DNA of 64,000 nt, from the NCBI GenBank assembly GCA_025506515.1, contig CM046452.1, positions 98,658,311 through 98,722,310 on the forward strand, given 5' to 3'. The notes under the pieces are model-generated. The model had not been told where the DNA came from. It was given only the letters and a program-made list of their open reading frames with translations, and did no database searches. Both the position numbers and the translations under genes were made by a program. Shown in pieces: positions 11,329 through 25,900 of the stretch. How positions within the stretch are numbered: position 1 is the stretch's first letter; each line of letters begins with the position of its first letter. The DNA comes from Flaveria trinervia (taxonomy: Eukaryota > Streptophyta > Magnoliopsida > Asterales > Asteraceae).

Positions 11329-13989
11329 TAACGTATCAGTAATAATAAACCGTATTATTAGTTTGGTCAATTATAATTACGATTTTTATCTTTGTTACCA
11401 AATGAAATCTTAGTAGCATAATCGTTTATTGATTTACACTTAATTAACGTTCGATTTTACTCACAATGATTGTTGCAAATGAAAAAAGAAAATGTACTAC
11501 GAAAATGAGTGAAAATGAAGTGAAAATTAAATGTAAATTGATTATAATTATGCTATAAGAATTGTCTTTGATAATAAAAAAAAAAGTTAAGATTATCAAT
11601 GATTAAACTAATATTTTGAATTATTATCGACTAATAGGTCATACTTTGGATTATTAAAATTTAATTTGTCTATAATAAATCTAAATTTTTTTAAAAAAAG
11701 ATGAAGAAGTTAATTGTAAAATTTTATCTATTTTTCCGTTCACTCACTAACTCGTATAATATTTATTATTCAATTTACAATTCACTACACTCACTTCCCT
11801 CCCATTAAAATGTGACCATACCCATCATCTCATGTTCCATGTATTCAACATGTGATACGGTGTTGAGTGTTCCACACCTTTCACTAGCGTGAGAGCCTAC
11901 TGTCCACATTAGCTCTCCAATGTCTTTTACGAAGGTACTCCCTTATCTCTTAGGGTTCATAAAAATAGATTTATATAAAAGTTACTGTATAATTAGTGAC
12001 TTAATATATAATTAATTTCTACTAGGAAATAGATTAATATAAAAATTTAATGTATTTTTATGGACTTATTATAAAATTAATTTCGTTTAGCAGATCATTA
12101 TGTATGATATATACAGAGACGGTCTTATATGACATTTTATGTATAATATTTAAAATCATAGATATATACTTAATCATTAATATAAAATTTTAATATATGT
12201 AGAATTTGATTGTCCTAAATATAACATTAAGTTGGAGGTTATAACTCGCAACTTTTAAAAATGAGTATTGTTATTATTAGTTATAATAATTATATTCAAT
12301 TTTAATAAAAAATATTTTTGAGTATATATTCTTAGTCACAAGAACCGTTGTACCAATATCTCTCACGTTGGCAAAGCTCAAAGTTATACAGAAAAAAACT
12401 GCTATTCACAAAATGGAAACTTATTATTATTAAGAGATTTTGATTTTGATATTTGAAGTTTCATTAAACATTTAAACGGCTATATAAAAAATAATACATA
12501 TTTACCTTTTGTTTTCTTTATTCCTTATTACTTTTCAAATCTTCTAAAATAATACGAATTGAGATTTCCTGTTTAACGCTTGTCATTCCAATTTATTAGT
12601 TCATATACAACAAACATATGTCGAGACAAACAATTAAACATGTGTTGAACATCCTAATTTGTCCAGAAACCACAAATCCCTTGTTCCTCACGCATCTAAA
12701 ACACGCAAATGGTGCTATCATTGACTGGAATATTGGTTGTGATTTCTATCCAATGTCATTGTGCATTTGCGCCTCAAAAATCTCCATACTCGGGTGGGTC
12801 AACCGCCCGAATTTATACGGGTAAGAGAAAGCAACACGCAAAATAAATGCAAATAGACTAAGAGCATCCATAAAGCATGGTTTTTATTTATTCTCATAGA
12901 TGCTTAGATGGAAAAGAGAGAGCAAGCAATATCGATGTGGTGATGAGAAAGCGCACTCCGTAGCTTGGGAGAAAAAGCTGACTTCTATGAGAGTGAAGGA
13001 GAGAGAATGAAGTTGTCGTTTGTGGCTTTGGAGAGACGACATGGTGGCTCGTAAAAGGCACACTCCACAGCTCCAGGTAGTTGACGTGGAGGCATCCGTA
13101 AGCCTTCCGTACACAAGTGAATGAAACTGTGATACCCATGTGAGCTGACCATCACCAAGCATTATTGTTATGAACCTCCAGTTTCACATTCCGATAGCAT
13201 AAAATACTGAATTGTCTTAAAAAGGCTTGTTTTGTGGGCGCTAGAAGTAGCCAATGATACTAAGAATGCTACGTATTTAAAAAATAATAATAATAATAAA
13301 TAAATAAATAATATAAAGTAACGACATCCAACCCATTACCGAACCCGACCCACATCTTACGTGCCCTAACGCTCTTGTCTCGTATGCTTCCTCCTTTCAC
13401 TTTTCCCCTACTCCTATCTCAAAAACTCCTCTTTCCCTATCTAGATTCTCTCTATACATACAACCATTTATATATATTGTGGTTATTTGACATGATACTG
13501 ACTAAATAGTCGATGGTCCTGAGGGTAGAGCACTAGGACCCTTTTTAACAGGTTTCTCTATGTTACAACCCATCTCAATTCCAGAAAAAGCTAGTCATAA
13601 ACTACTAAAATTTATTTTATTGACCCGGGACTTTTTCGGACATGACCACACAAAGAAAGTGAAGGTTTAGTAAACTTGTGCCTCGATCAACATACAACAA
13701 GAAAGCATGAAGAGTCGCCAGAAATATTTCAAGAAATTAGTGACAAACATTTCAAAAACTTGGTTGGCCAAGGCATGAAGTGATGAAACCACACATAAGC
13801 TTAAGCTAACCTCAAACCTCTAATTGTATCAACAAATACACTCAACAAACACACCTGTTCTCATCCGCTCATGTGTAAACGAATCCGACTCGGTGACTCG
13901 GTACTGTAAATAGTATATATCTACGGTGAATCTTCAGTTGCCCGATGGTGGTGCTGACCAGACCAGAAGTAGAGTTTTAACCAGAAAAA
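11329..13989. other. Intergenic spacer and 3' flank of SWEETIE
   Basis: AT-rich DNA to about 12600, then a more mixed stretch (12600-13200) with short frames on both strands that resemble nothing I know. An (AAT)n/(AAAT)n microsatellite sits at 13281-13311. The region just left of 13990 is the presumed 3' UTR of the minus-strand SWEETIE gene. No gene supported. Confidence 0.55.
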
Positions 13990-16900
13990 TTAGTCATCTT
14001 GTTCATTCCCTTCCTTATCTAATGTCACATTACTATGAGTCATTGACCCTTGTTCTTCATTCCCATCCTTCTCCGATGCAGCATTACTGTGAGTCATTGA
14101 TCCTTTTTCTGCATTTCCATCCTTTTCGGTTTCAGAATTACTATGTGTTGACCCTTGTTCTTCATTCCCGTCCTTTTCTGATGCGGAATTACTATGAATT
14201 GACTTTTTTTCATCATTCGTGTCGTCCAATGGCACATTACTGTGAGCTGACCCTTTATCTTCATTCACATCCTTCTCAGATGCAGAATTACTGTGAGTTG
14301 ACCTTTTCTCATCATTCGCATCCTTGTCAGATGCAGCATCACTGTGAGTACTTGATCCTTTTTCTTCATTACCATCCTTGTCAGATGAGGCATTATTGTG
14401 AGTACTTGATCCTTTTTCTTCATTCTCGTCCTTGTCGGATACAGTATTACTGTGAGTACTTGACCCTTTTTCTTCATTCCCGTCCTTGTCGGATGCGGCA
14501 TTACTGTGAGTACTTGACCCTTTTTCTTCATTCCCGTCCTTGTCGGATGCGGCATTACTGTGAGTACCTGACCCTTTTTCTTCATTCCCATCCTTGTCGG
14601 ATTCACCATTACTGTGAGTACTTGAACCTCTTTCTTCATTCCCGTCCTCATCAGATGCAGCATTACTGTGAGAAGTGGAGTGTTGACCAGAAAAGTCTTG
14701 TTCATTTTCATCATTACTCGAGCCTTTTTCTGCACTATCGTTACCAGATTGAGAAGTAGATGAGGATTTGGAGCTTTCCTCGGCCATATCGATTAGCACT
14801 CTATCAATATGGCTTAGTATATCTCCATCCGACTCTTCTTCTTCTTCTTCTTCCTCTTCGTTTTCCTCTCCCTCTTCTACATCCACTTCATCCCCACCGC
14901 CTGACTTAATGCTATACTCTTCTCTAGAATATTCATCTGAATCATCATTTTCATCACTAGGGTTTTCTTCATCTTCATCCTCGTCAGCAGCATTATTATA
15001 TTCAAAGACGTGGTCTTGGTCAAAATTAAGATGCAAACTTTCTGTGAAGGTAGTTTCATCTTCACTGCTGCTACTGCTTGAGCTCTCGCTCTTAGTTAAG
15101 AAACTTGCATTTTCTTGGAATGCCATGTCATCTGAATTTGATTTATTAGGTTCCTTAGGTTCACTTGTTGATGCAGGAAAAGACTGAAAAGTGTCCCAGT
15201 CATCTTCTTCATCTTCATCTTCATCTTCGTCTTCGCCTTCTTCATTGTTATCTTTAATCGCTGATGATGGAGGTGGGATTTCTTCTTTTTGTGATGGCAA
15301 CTTGATCACCAAAGGTGGCATGGAGGATTTTGTCTGGGTTGAAATTTGTTCTTGTGTTACAGAAGCACGGATTACATCCTGAATTTGCAAAAATTGATTG
15401 TCAGGGTGAATACTTGATTTGGCTCATTTTATACAAGACAACCCAGATGGAACCATTCACGAAAGAAGTTAAATTAATCATTTATACTTGATACTGAAAG
15501 AGGATCACCTGAAGTTTCTGCCTCCGTGTAACTGGCATTGATAATAGGGCATCCTTGAAGTAGACAGCAGATGTTGGACTTTGAGCAAGTTGAGAAACAA
15601 GTCTCACGGAAGCAGTTCTTAATTCTTTGACTTCCTGCCATTAAAATGTATCAACTGGATAACTAAGAGATTATCAAATAAAGACGAAAACAACATATAA
15701 AAAATCGGCTTAAAAATGCAGAATATTGAGGATTGCTATCACCTGAGAGAAATCATTTTCTGAAGCTAACAGAACCATGAGAATTGCTTCAAGAAGGAGG
15801 CTCATCAAACTTCTCTGAGATTCTGCAGCTTTAGACGAAGTATGCAAAAGCATCAAGATTTTCAAACAATCTCCAGCAACGGTTACTGCTTCCTTTGTAA
15901 CAGGTTTCTGTCGAAATAAACAATTTTTAAGAAGGTCGAAATGAGAGGGAAAATCCAATAGAGATGATACCTTTAACACTTGCTTAATGACCCCAAATAT
16001 ATCGTTAAGAAGCTCCCCAATAAAGAAGGTTAGAAATGTGTTGCTTTCAGTATTGAAATCTCGTATTACACCTGCTAATGTTTGCAAGGCGATGGCCTGA
16101 ACCTGCACATGAAAGAAAAATGGTTGTTGCTAGAAGTCACAATTTTGACACATTCAATTTTGATTGGATCAATTAACTCAGGTTTTGTCTCTAATGGGCC
16201 CAGAATGCATATTCAATTAAAAAGACTACAAAAGAAACAAGTGGAAAGTCACCCACAGTGAACTTTTAATGTAAAAACCTCCTAAACCAATTTATTCAAA
16301 AAATTTATAATGGGGCTTTGCAAACGACAGTCCTAAGTGCTTCTGTTATCAACCAATCTTTAACATATTTTGCTAAAGTTAAAGATTTAATAAAGAACAA
16401 ATTTCAGACATCTCAATCAATTTTCACTTATTCGACCCACTTTTCTCTCACAACCGTATTTTTTCTCACTATTTAGCCGATTATAGATTTATTACTTGCA
16501 AAATGCCATTTTGTTTTAATCTTTTTAGAGCCTCATGTATGTGTGTGGATCATTTGAACCAAAACAATGCAAAAGGTTCTGAACAATATCCTTAGGACTA
16601 TTGCTCTAATTTCAATTATTAAGATAATATAATACAATAATGCCATTTAAAACTAATTGTTGATAGAAGAGACAGTTTGTACAAAAAATGTGTCCAGTAA
16701 ACCAAAGCGACATGATTTGGCGTTACCAAACCCATCTAACCCACCAATTTTACCACCTTTAGCTGCCGCTCTTGCATGTTATTACCTGTAAGCATTGATC
16801 ACTAAGGACCTCATGGAAAGAATTGGTACATTGGCATAGCATGCTGTAGAATATGGATTTACTCTCTTGATTAGCATTAATAAGTTCAATTTCATAAGTT

Positions 16901-19900
16901 AATTTAGCAAATGTGATAATTTGCTCAAGAGAGAAAACAAGCTTCTTTTGCGATAATTGCAATGACTTTGTTGTCTTATCCTCCAACAAATGGATGCTCT
17001 TGACACAGTTGTTGGTTAGATTAACATTCATATTCAGACAAGCCCTGGTCATAGTCCTCAAATAGCATACATCATCATCATCCAGTGTAGGTTTTTCTGC
17101 GAAACAACACTCAGTTTATACCTTTTTAATTAATACATTAAATGATACACTGATATAAGTTATCAAAAATGCATATAGGATAAAAATACTTAAGACTCAC
17201 CATAAAGGAGCTTTTTCAGCATGCCGACCAGAGATTGAACATAATTAACAGATTTCAACAAGAATGCGTCATTTGAAGCTTCTCCGATGCATTTATATCC
17301 AATGATGAAAAATGCCAATGCTAGTCGTACTTGATTCTGTATAGACAATAAAAAAGAGTAACACTAAAGATTTATTAGTATGTGGTTAATAATGGAAACT
17401 TAGGGGAAAAAAATTATAACGTCCGAATAAAGTGAACTAGTAACCTTGGGTTCGAGACGCATCAAAAGGTTTGTTGCTGTAGTAAAAGATAGAGATATTT
17501 TATCGTCCCAATTTGATTGACTGGATGGTAATGCATCGGAACTGACACAAAGCAATATAATACTTTATAAAATAATAATTTGTGGTTATATTTTATAATA
17601 TAGGTGGTCCTAAAAATACATACAGGACAGAGAGTTTGTTGTTTTTAGTTACCTTTGTAAAAACTTGAACATAAAGGACATACAAAGTTCAGCAGCTTGA
17701 TATGCAAAATCTTCAGTTTCAAAGAAATCTTTAGGGCAGTTCTGAACAATCTGTAAAATAAAGCATGCAATTAATTTTTATCATCAAAACAAGTATACAA
17801 CTGATTACAATGCGATAAATTTAAAATTTACATTTACCTGTGATAAAACTGAGATTGCATGACTATCCACTATATCCTCCATGAAGATGTAGTATGAAAA
17901 GACCTATATTGATGAAGTTTAACCTTGTTACAGAAAGAGGAGCACAAATAACTGATGCCACCAATACAAACAAATAGATAATGAAAACTTGTATAGAGAG
18001 TAAAGACTTCAAAAAAATCACCTGCAGCAGTTCCCTGCATACATCGATGGTAAGAAATCCTGTCTTAAAGAACTTTTCTGCAGAAAGAAACCCAAAAACT
18101 GGTAAAATTATTTCATAGAACTTCATAGCTGTTGAGTCTGTGTCAGGAACTGGTGAGTCACTGCCAAAGTTGGATTTTACATAATCCAATGGGATAATGG
18201 TTTCATCAGGAGTAGCATGTTGTCCCTGAAAGAGAACAAGTAAAGAAAAGCTCCATAGAAACTGATAATCTTGTTGCTTCAATTCGACCATATTGTATCC
18301 AGAGAAAAAGACACTTTTGGATGTGTTTTCTGCTGTTGATGATTCACTCGCATCTCCATCTACTGGAACGGCATCAAGTGAAACTGCTTGCAAGATAAAT
18401 GGCCAGGATTCTTCTAAACATGGCTTTAACTTTTTGGCAACCAGAGAGGATTGGATTCCATCAAGAAATGGTTTCCACTGGAATGGAAAACAGAGATATA
18501 TTAAATTAAATGTGCATGCAGTTGGTTCGAAAACTAAAAAGTATACAAATGCATATAGCCATATATAGCTTACGTGTATATGAGGACGTGTGCGGAAGCA
18601 TACATAACTGTAATCCTTTAACAGAGATAGCCAGTACTTGCCCAATGTATTTGAACTTTTTGAGAATAATGGTAATAGTCCAAGATACTCCTCTGGGATG
18701 CTGAGCTGTCTCCTCAAGAATGCATATGTATAACATTTGAGAGATGCATGTGCAGTTAGAAGTCTTATCTTGATCTACAAAAGAAGTAGAGAGAAAATCA
18801 TTAGAAAGAAGCTTGAAAAATTCATGTTTATAGAACCAAGCAATAAAGCATATATGATGTAAATCTAAGTGGAGAAAAAGGTCAACCTTGCATGAAACCC
18901 ATTCAGCAAATGACGGATAATAAAGGTCTTTAAAGTCCTCAAGGGGTTGAGAAAGCAGTGCAAATATTCGTTTAACTGCTAACTGATCGCCACTGATCAT
19001 GCCACTTGTTAATATCTGCACAAATTATCTATCATTTTACCCTCACGAAAAGCAGTTTTTCACAGCACAAAATAAAACAATGTCTGTGCATTGAACCTTC
19101 GAAGCCAGCAGTAGACCTGCTTCCAAGAGAGTAGGTCCTGATGACGTGTCCAATGCTGTACGAACAGCAGATACAAGCTGGGCCTGATATTTTAAATGAT
19201 ATTTGGTTATACATTTAGTAACTAAGGTCAATGGCAGCAGACTGAAATGATATTCGAGCATACCTGGTTCTGTTCTAATAATAAATGTCCAGGGAGGTCA
19301 GGGTCTGGTACCTTGCCAAACTGAAAATCATATACAATAAAAAGAATAGCTCCCAGTAGTTATTCACTTGAGATATAATGTACAACACTAATGAATATGA
19401 GGATGACCTAGGAATATCAATAATGGCAACACTAGATAAAACAGTAGGTGATGTACATCAATTACATCACAGATATGTACCTTGTCCAGAATAGTACTTA
19501 GGAGTCCCACACCAATTGGCCGCATGTTTTCAAATTGAATTGTGCTTATCTATGAGTAATATTATAAACACTAATTAAGAATGGCAATAGGTGGTTCCAC
19601 ATGATATTATAATTATTTTGATTACACTCGTCACTCGTCACCTGATAAGCAAGAGATATGAGCTCCTGAACCTGGAGGATTAACCAGTCACCTGATATCA
19701 GCTCATTGGCTGGCTGGCTTCTTGCTAATGATAGGTCAAAGTGAGCAGGATTTTGTCCAACTGCATCTGGTACATGACTCAAGCACCTGGTTCCAAAAAG
19801 ATACATAGGTACTTAAATCAATTAATCCTAAATCAAAGTCTAACCAGTAGATCCATCAATGATTTCCTAATATTTTCATGTATAGCAAGCTGCCAAGCTT

Positions 19901-22900
19901 CAAAATAAATATTTAATTCAAAGTTGGCTGACTGGTTACTTAATTATAAGTATATGAGCAAAAGAGGAGCAAAGCATTATCATTGCAAGTTATTTAGTCT
20001 TTGAATAGGCATAAAGAACAAACTGCGCATGAAAAGGAAGCAGTACGTGAAACAAAGATGTGATCCATAAGTATTATTAGATTAGGCATAGGTACACATA
20101 CTCTGAAGCAAATACTCTTGTTCGATATCTGAGGTACTTGTCTCTGGCAGAATTAGGTAATGCTTGAGAGCTAGAAACCATGTTCTCATCATCTTCCCCA
20201 TATGATGTGTCCCCACCAGGACCACTAAAGGAATCATCTTCCACTTCTTTGTTGGTTCTATTATTTCCACTTGATGTAGCAAGAACCTGAATTAATTCAA
20301 TATTCAAGAGTCAAGTTTCCTTTTGAACTTCAGTTTTGTTTCTACCATTTCATAAAGTAGGTGTGATATGTAGATACAATCAGAATGATAAACAATGATT
20401 AAGAACAACGTTAATACTGAGGTACAAAAAAGATATTAATAGAACACATTTTACACTAAGCCTTCATATGCAAAACAGAAAATACTTAAGAGCTAACATA
20501 CCAAGTTACGGCATATTGCTAGCCACCTAGATGGAAATGATGGGCATGATGCATAGAGCAATCGCATAATTGTGGTTTTCACCAAGCTCCCAATCCTATG
20601 ATAACAAAATGAAGTTTTAAAAAACCAGGCATTAAAAAGATATATATTGTATATCTGCAATGTTACGGTTCTTATGACAAATATGTTGCAGACTATTTAT
20701 ACATACTTTAGTAGAGGGGGCAACAGGGGTCTATGAACGAGCATCATACATATTTAAGTACAATGTGTAAGGAATGCCACTACAGTCAAGCCGAACGTTT
20801 ACCACTATCGACTATATGATATTCTAAAATAGGCGGAATAGAAACAGGGTCAAAAGTCATAAGAGAAGTATAATGTTATAGCAGTTATTATATGTACTGA
20901 ACTTTGCATTTCCCGGTGGCTGCTCTCATTGTTTAGGATTTCCAAACGACACAATGTCTTGTACTGTATATTGTATAGATAGGCTTCTATTTTTCTTGTA
21001 ATTTAGGTTTTTACTGTGCAATGTCCAAGCAACTTGGGTCTTAATAATTAAATACTATTGTCCAAACTGATCAACACCAGTCTTGTTCAAACATTTACTA
21101 GAAAAAAATGGTGACGCAAACCAGTATAGAGAACATCTGAAGCAAATAAATTAGAATTTTAGACCAATAAACATGTCACTATTTATCAGCCAAGAAAATA
21201 GTAATGCTTATAAATAGATGAGATCTACATTCTACAATAAATCCATATTCTGACAAGCCAGCTAATGAACTTAAAGATGATATAGAAATAACAGGATACA
21301 TACTCGTTGTCAGTTTCCTCGTCTAGCATGTGGAACAAATTTTCTTCTATTTGTTCATCAATAATGGAATCCTGCAAGTAGTCCCATAAGTAAATTGACA
21401 TGATCAGCAGATAAGAACCAAGTTAATGAATCTTACATTGACAATAATGAAAAGTTAAGGTACTAACTATGAAGTGACAATTAGCATGCTCACATTTTTA
21501 ATTGGCACATAAAAACAGTAAGGAAGCAACTATTGATTACAAACTAAAATAAGTAAATAGCTTCTTACATGGAAAATCCACAACTTTATTTCTGATTATG
21601 TCAGGATGTGAAATAACTTAATGCAGTTAGCTTAGATATACCATTATGAATACGTTGCTTACGCACACAAGCTTTCATATAATTAAGAGACAAACAAGTG
21701 ATCTGAGAAAAGTAGATGAAACAAACACATGATAACATATATTGAAAAGAAAAAAATACAGCATCATTAAGTGTTACATACCGGATCTTTCTCAATGAGA
21801 TGTCGTAGAGTGGCCACTGCAAGATGTCGCAAAGTTGGCTGTTGCAAAGGTAAAACAGTTTCAGGACCATAAGAGATACATTATAAGCGTACTTTGACAA
21901 TCATTTTCAATAATTACCTGTCTTGATGAAAGAGTTGAGAGGAGGATTTTCACATGAGAATGAACGGTAACAGCTTGGGGAGCAAAGAGGACAAGTTGTT
22001 GTGTAAAGCGAACACTCCTGCAAAAGGTGACACACACTACATAAATAAAATGTCTAAAACCAATAACCATGACTTAAAACCATCTCCATTTCTCCACCTA
22101 TAAAAAACACAGAACAAGTATTTATTTTTTAGGAATATTCTTCCTTAATTATTTTCATCTCCAACTGTCTTTTCCAAAATATTCCAACTCCAAATTTGTA
22201 TACCAACTTAATTTATCTAAGCACTACTTCAATTTAGCTAGATTTATGTTTATTTAAAGATTTTAATAATAATATATCTATCTATTGATGATAATAACTA
22301 ACAGGTTAAAGCAGTTTACAAATGAGTTACAATGACAAATTATATTCTTGAAGGAATGAATATTGCTTCCTCCATATTTGGAAGATATATTGCTTGCTCC
22401 AAAAATTTCTTCCTGTTTGGAGATTAGTTGTAGTAGATTTTATGTGCTCCAAATATCCATTTTTGGAGATAAAATGGTATTATGCAGGAAGGTTGGAGAC
22501 AGCTAAACATACTGTCTGCAAATGTATGGTAACGCTACTTACTCAAGAAGTGTTGCTGTTTCTTGCTGCAAGCTTATCTCTGCAATGACAGACTGTACAA
22601 AATCAAACAATTAACAACATGAATATATTTTCTGAGCCATATTATTATTGACTCAACCAAATAAAGATGAAAAGTTATAAAAACAAACCTTGCAGCGGGA
22701 AAAGAATATACTTCCAGGGTGAAGTTCAGGACCAAGAACAGCAACTACTGCATTTATGAGATGACCCACTTCTTGCTGAAGCACTACCCATCCATTCTCC
22801 TCAGATAATAGGATATCCATAGCAAGCCCAAGTGTTGCCTGCAGATAGTTAATAATAAATGATAAAATGCTCTGAATCTGCTAGATTAGAGAAAAGAAAT

Positions 22901-25900
22901 GGAGGGAAAAAAGGATAATACTTGAACATGTGACACGTATGACAAGGAAGCAGCTTCTACAGTTAAAAGAAGACCATGCAAAGCCATAATTGTAAGCTAG
23001 CTATAGAACTCTTAGCTAGCGACAAGAGAGAGTTCACAGTGGATGGTACTAAACTAGATAATGCCATCCCTCCTGCACTGCAGGCAACATGTCAAAGATG
23101 AAACCTTTTGCTTTCAGAAAAAGCCAAAAACATCAAGACAATATTATATTTATGATTTGAATAACGTAACACAAGTTCTTGAGTGCCAAAGGAAAGCGGA
23201 ATAAAAGAGAATTGTTGAAAACTATGCAAATGTTCTTTTCCAGAGAAGTAACATACCTGCGGTGGATGCAACCAAGAGCAAGAGCAATTGACCCGGCATA
23301 GTGAGGATCTGTTGCCCCGGTTACATCAGCAACCAGTGATCTAGTCTGGTTGGAAAAATATATATAGAGATCAGAAATTAAAACATGCCACAGGCATAAT
23401 ATGAACAATAAAATCTGCAATATAGAACTAAAAGCATAACTTCATGCATAAAAGTATAGTGAATAATCTACCAATCTGGCAGTAAACGTATCGTTTCCAA
23501 GGCGAGCTAAAAGCCCAAGCCCTTCTGATGACGCTCTACGTTGTGATTCACAGATGCTACCCTCAGCTAGGATACCCTGTTATAGAAAGAACAAAAATTA
23601 CCAATTAAAAGCATATAGCATAAGCTTCAAGTAAAATGTAAAACTACACCGCAAAGAACCTGAAAGATCCCCTGCACAGCATTTAATATTTCCATTTCTA
23701 GTGGCTGGGTTCGGAATGTGAGTGTGGCCTGGGAAATGAGGAATAAATGAGCCAATATCAGATCTGTTTCAGATATGTATGTTGTTAATGAAACAGAGAG
23801 AGTATTAGCACCTTTAACCCAGAAAGTAATCCAACACATACGTTTGTGACGCTGACTGCATGGATAGCGTGTTTCTTTCCAGTTTTTAGACACTGTTCAA
23901 GTATGCTAAGAAGTGATAACATCTCACTGCTATCCTGGGGTAATATTCAGATTAAGTTAAAAATGACATCCAAGAATATATAATAATCTGTGCAAAGAGG
24001 AGAATGAACGGACACTGAGAAAACACTACCTGAGTAGCAAACATGACCCCAAAGCAAAGAAGCATTTGGTTCACCAACATCTTGCTAATAGTCTCGGGCT
24101 GCATATTTAACCAATAAGTGGCCAATATAGTTCCACTAAAGGATCTAATTCCTAATTTAGAAATAGTTAACATAGACAAATTGAAGACCCAAGAAGCCTA
24201 CATAGGCGGAATATGAACTCGAAGAATATTCTATTGAATCAAAACGTATAGGTACATTGTGCACATTACACAATTGTTTAGCCAGCAGATGAAACGAGAT
24301 CAAATACTTACATGACCCTTTTCCCTTTTTGTCAACAATACACACACGCACACATACGTGAGGATAACCTAATCTACCTGAGGAAAAGTAGAGAGCTCAT
24401 TCTCCCAAACACAAGGCAAAACACCATCTTTTCCACCTTGAAATGCTCGAAGTTCATCTTCAAACCAATCCCTATGAGCCAGCAAGAATAAACAACAGTC
24501 AAAATTTCAACAAAAGGGTCTGCACACATGTTGCAGAATCTTTAAGAATCATGAATCCAATAGTTGAGATTGCAAAGAACCAATCATAGTGAATATGTAA
24601 ATACCTTCCAGGAATCCAAGGACCTAACCAAGCATCTCTGCTGTCCAAAAGTATCCTCAAATAGGAGCTTTCTTCATACTTGGATGCTTCTCTGTTTCCC
24701 AAACCCCATAAAAAGTCTTAAAGAGATTCACATTTAACTAATAATGCACTGAAATCCAGCATGACATATAAAGTATATAGAATCATCGGATTTCACATAG
24801 AAATAAAACTTTATTACTTGAAGGGACTTGTGCATATTTGAATAATTTGAGGGTGGTCACTCTTGTATGCCATTGGATCATAAAGTGACTGGTAAGCTAT
24901 CAGTGTTCTGCTGATGAATATGTCCATAAAAGGCTTTGCATCATTCTCCTTGATTGATAGAGAAGAAATATAGGATAATGCCCTGTTTCTCATCATACAT
25001 TGTGCTTAACATCAGCAAAATAAAATACATTTATAGCTGAATATAAACATAGTACCAACGCTAATTGATTTCGTGCGCACCTATTAAGGTATAATAGCAC
25101 TGGTTGGAGCAAGATTCCCTTGTTCAAAGCATCTTGAGAAACAAAGCATCTTATAAATGCAATTAGGGCATCGACTGCAGCAGACCACACTCTAGAAAGA
25201 GATACAAGAGCAAACATTAATCTAAGTAAATGAAATTCATTTTTTGAGGTCGATCTAAACAAAATGATAACCTTATTTTCGAAGACAGGTCCTCTGTTGG
25301 ATTTACTTGATGATCTTGGACGCGACTAAAGACATCAGTCCATAAAGAAAGAATATCAAACACTTGATCTTCCATCTCCTGTACAATTCATGCAGTTGGT
25401 TTTAATAATCAAGATATACCATAATAATATTACCAAATATAAAAATAATAAATAGATAACTAGCCTCCTTTGGCATGGAAGACAACAAAGATGATAAGAG
25501 TAACCATCCAGCTTCTTTTTCAACTGTTGCAACCACAGGATTTTGATTAGCTTCTGTAAGCATTTTCCTAGCAACATCAAGCATTGTTCTGGGCAATCTA
25601 TGCACAAAAATAAATAAATAAAACTAATTATTCCGTCGGCACATAAATGTTAATCAAAGTAAATTTGAAAAGTATTGTTACTTGGCTGGATAACCAAGAG
25701 GTAGCTTTGGGGTAACAGACGCAAGTGCAGCCAAAACTGTAGATTGTCCACTTAAAGAATCAAGCTCAATCTTCAGATTGTTTCCCTATATACCATTGTG
25801 AGAAAAGAAAATGAATAATTACTCGTGAATAAAACAAGAATAAAGATTCTAACATCAACAGCAACACAGCTTTCTTGCAACCCAACAGAAAATATAGGCC

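Noticed and set aside
12618..13162. Short frames on both strands (68 and 92 residues)
   Set aside because: No recognisable protein. The stretch 12860-13190 weakly suggests MITE ends (GAGCATCCATAA on the left, TTATGAACCTC on the right), but the inverted match is short and no target duplication is visible.
13926..14759. 277-residue plus-strand open frame rich in His, Leu and Tyr
   Set aside because: It is the antisense of the SWEETIE tail repeat. Its periodic HSRPCRMRHYCEYLTLFL pattern follows from the 54-bp unit, and the minus strand carries the known gene.
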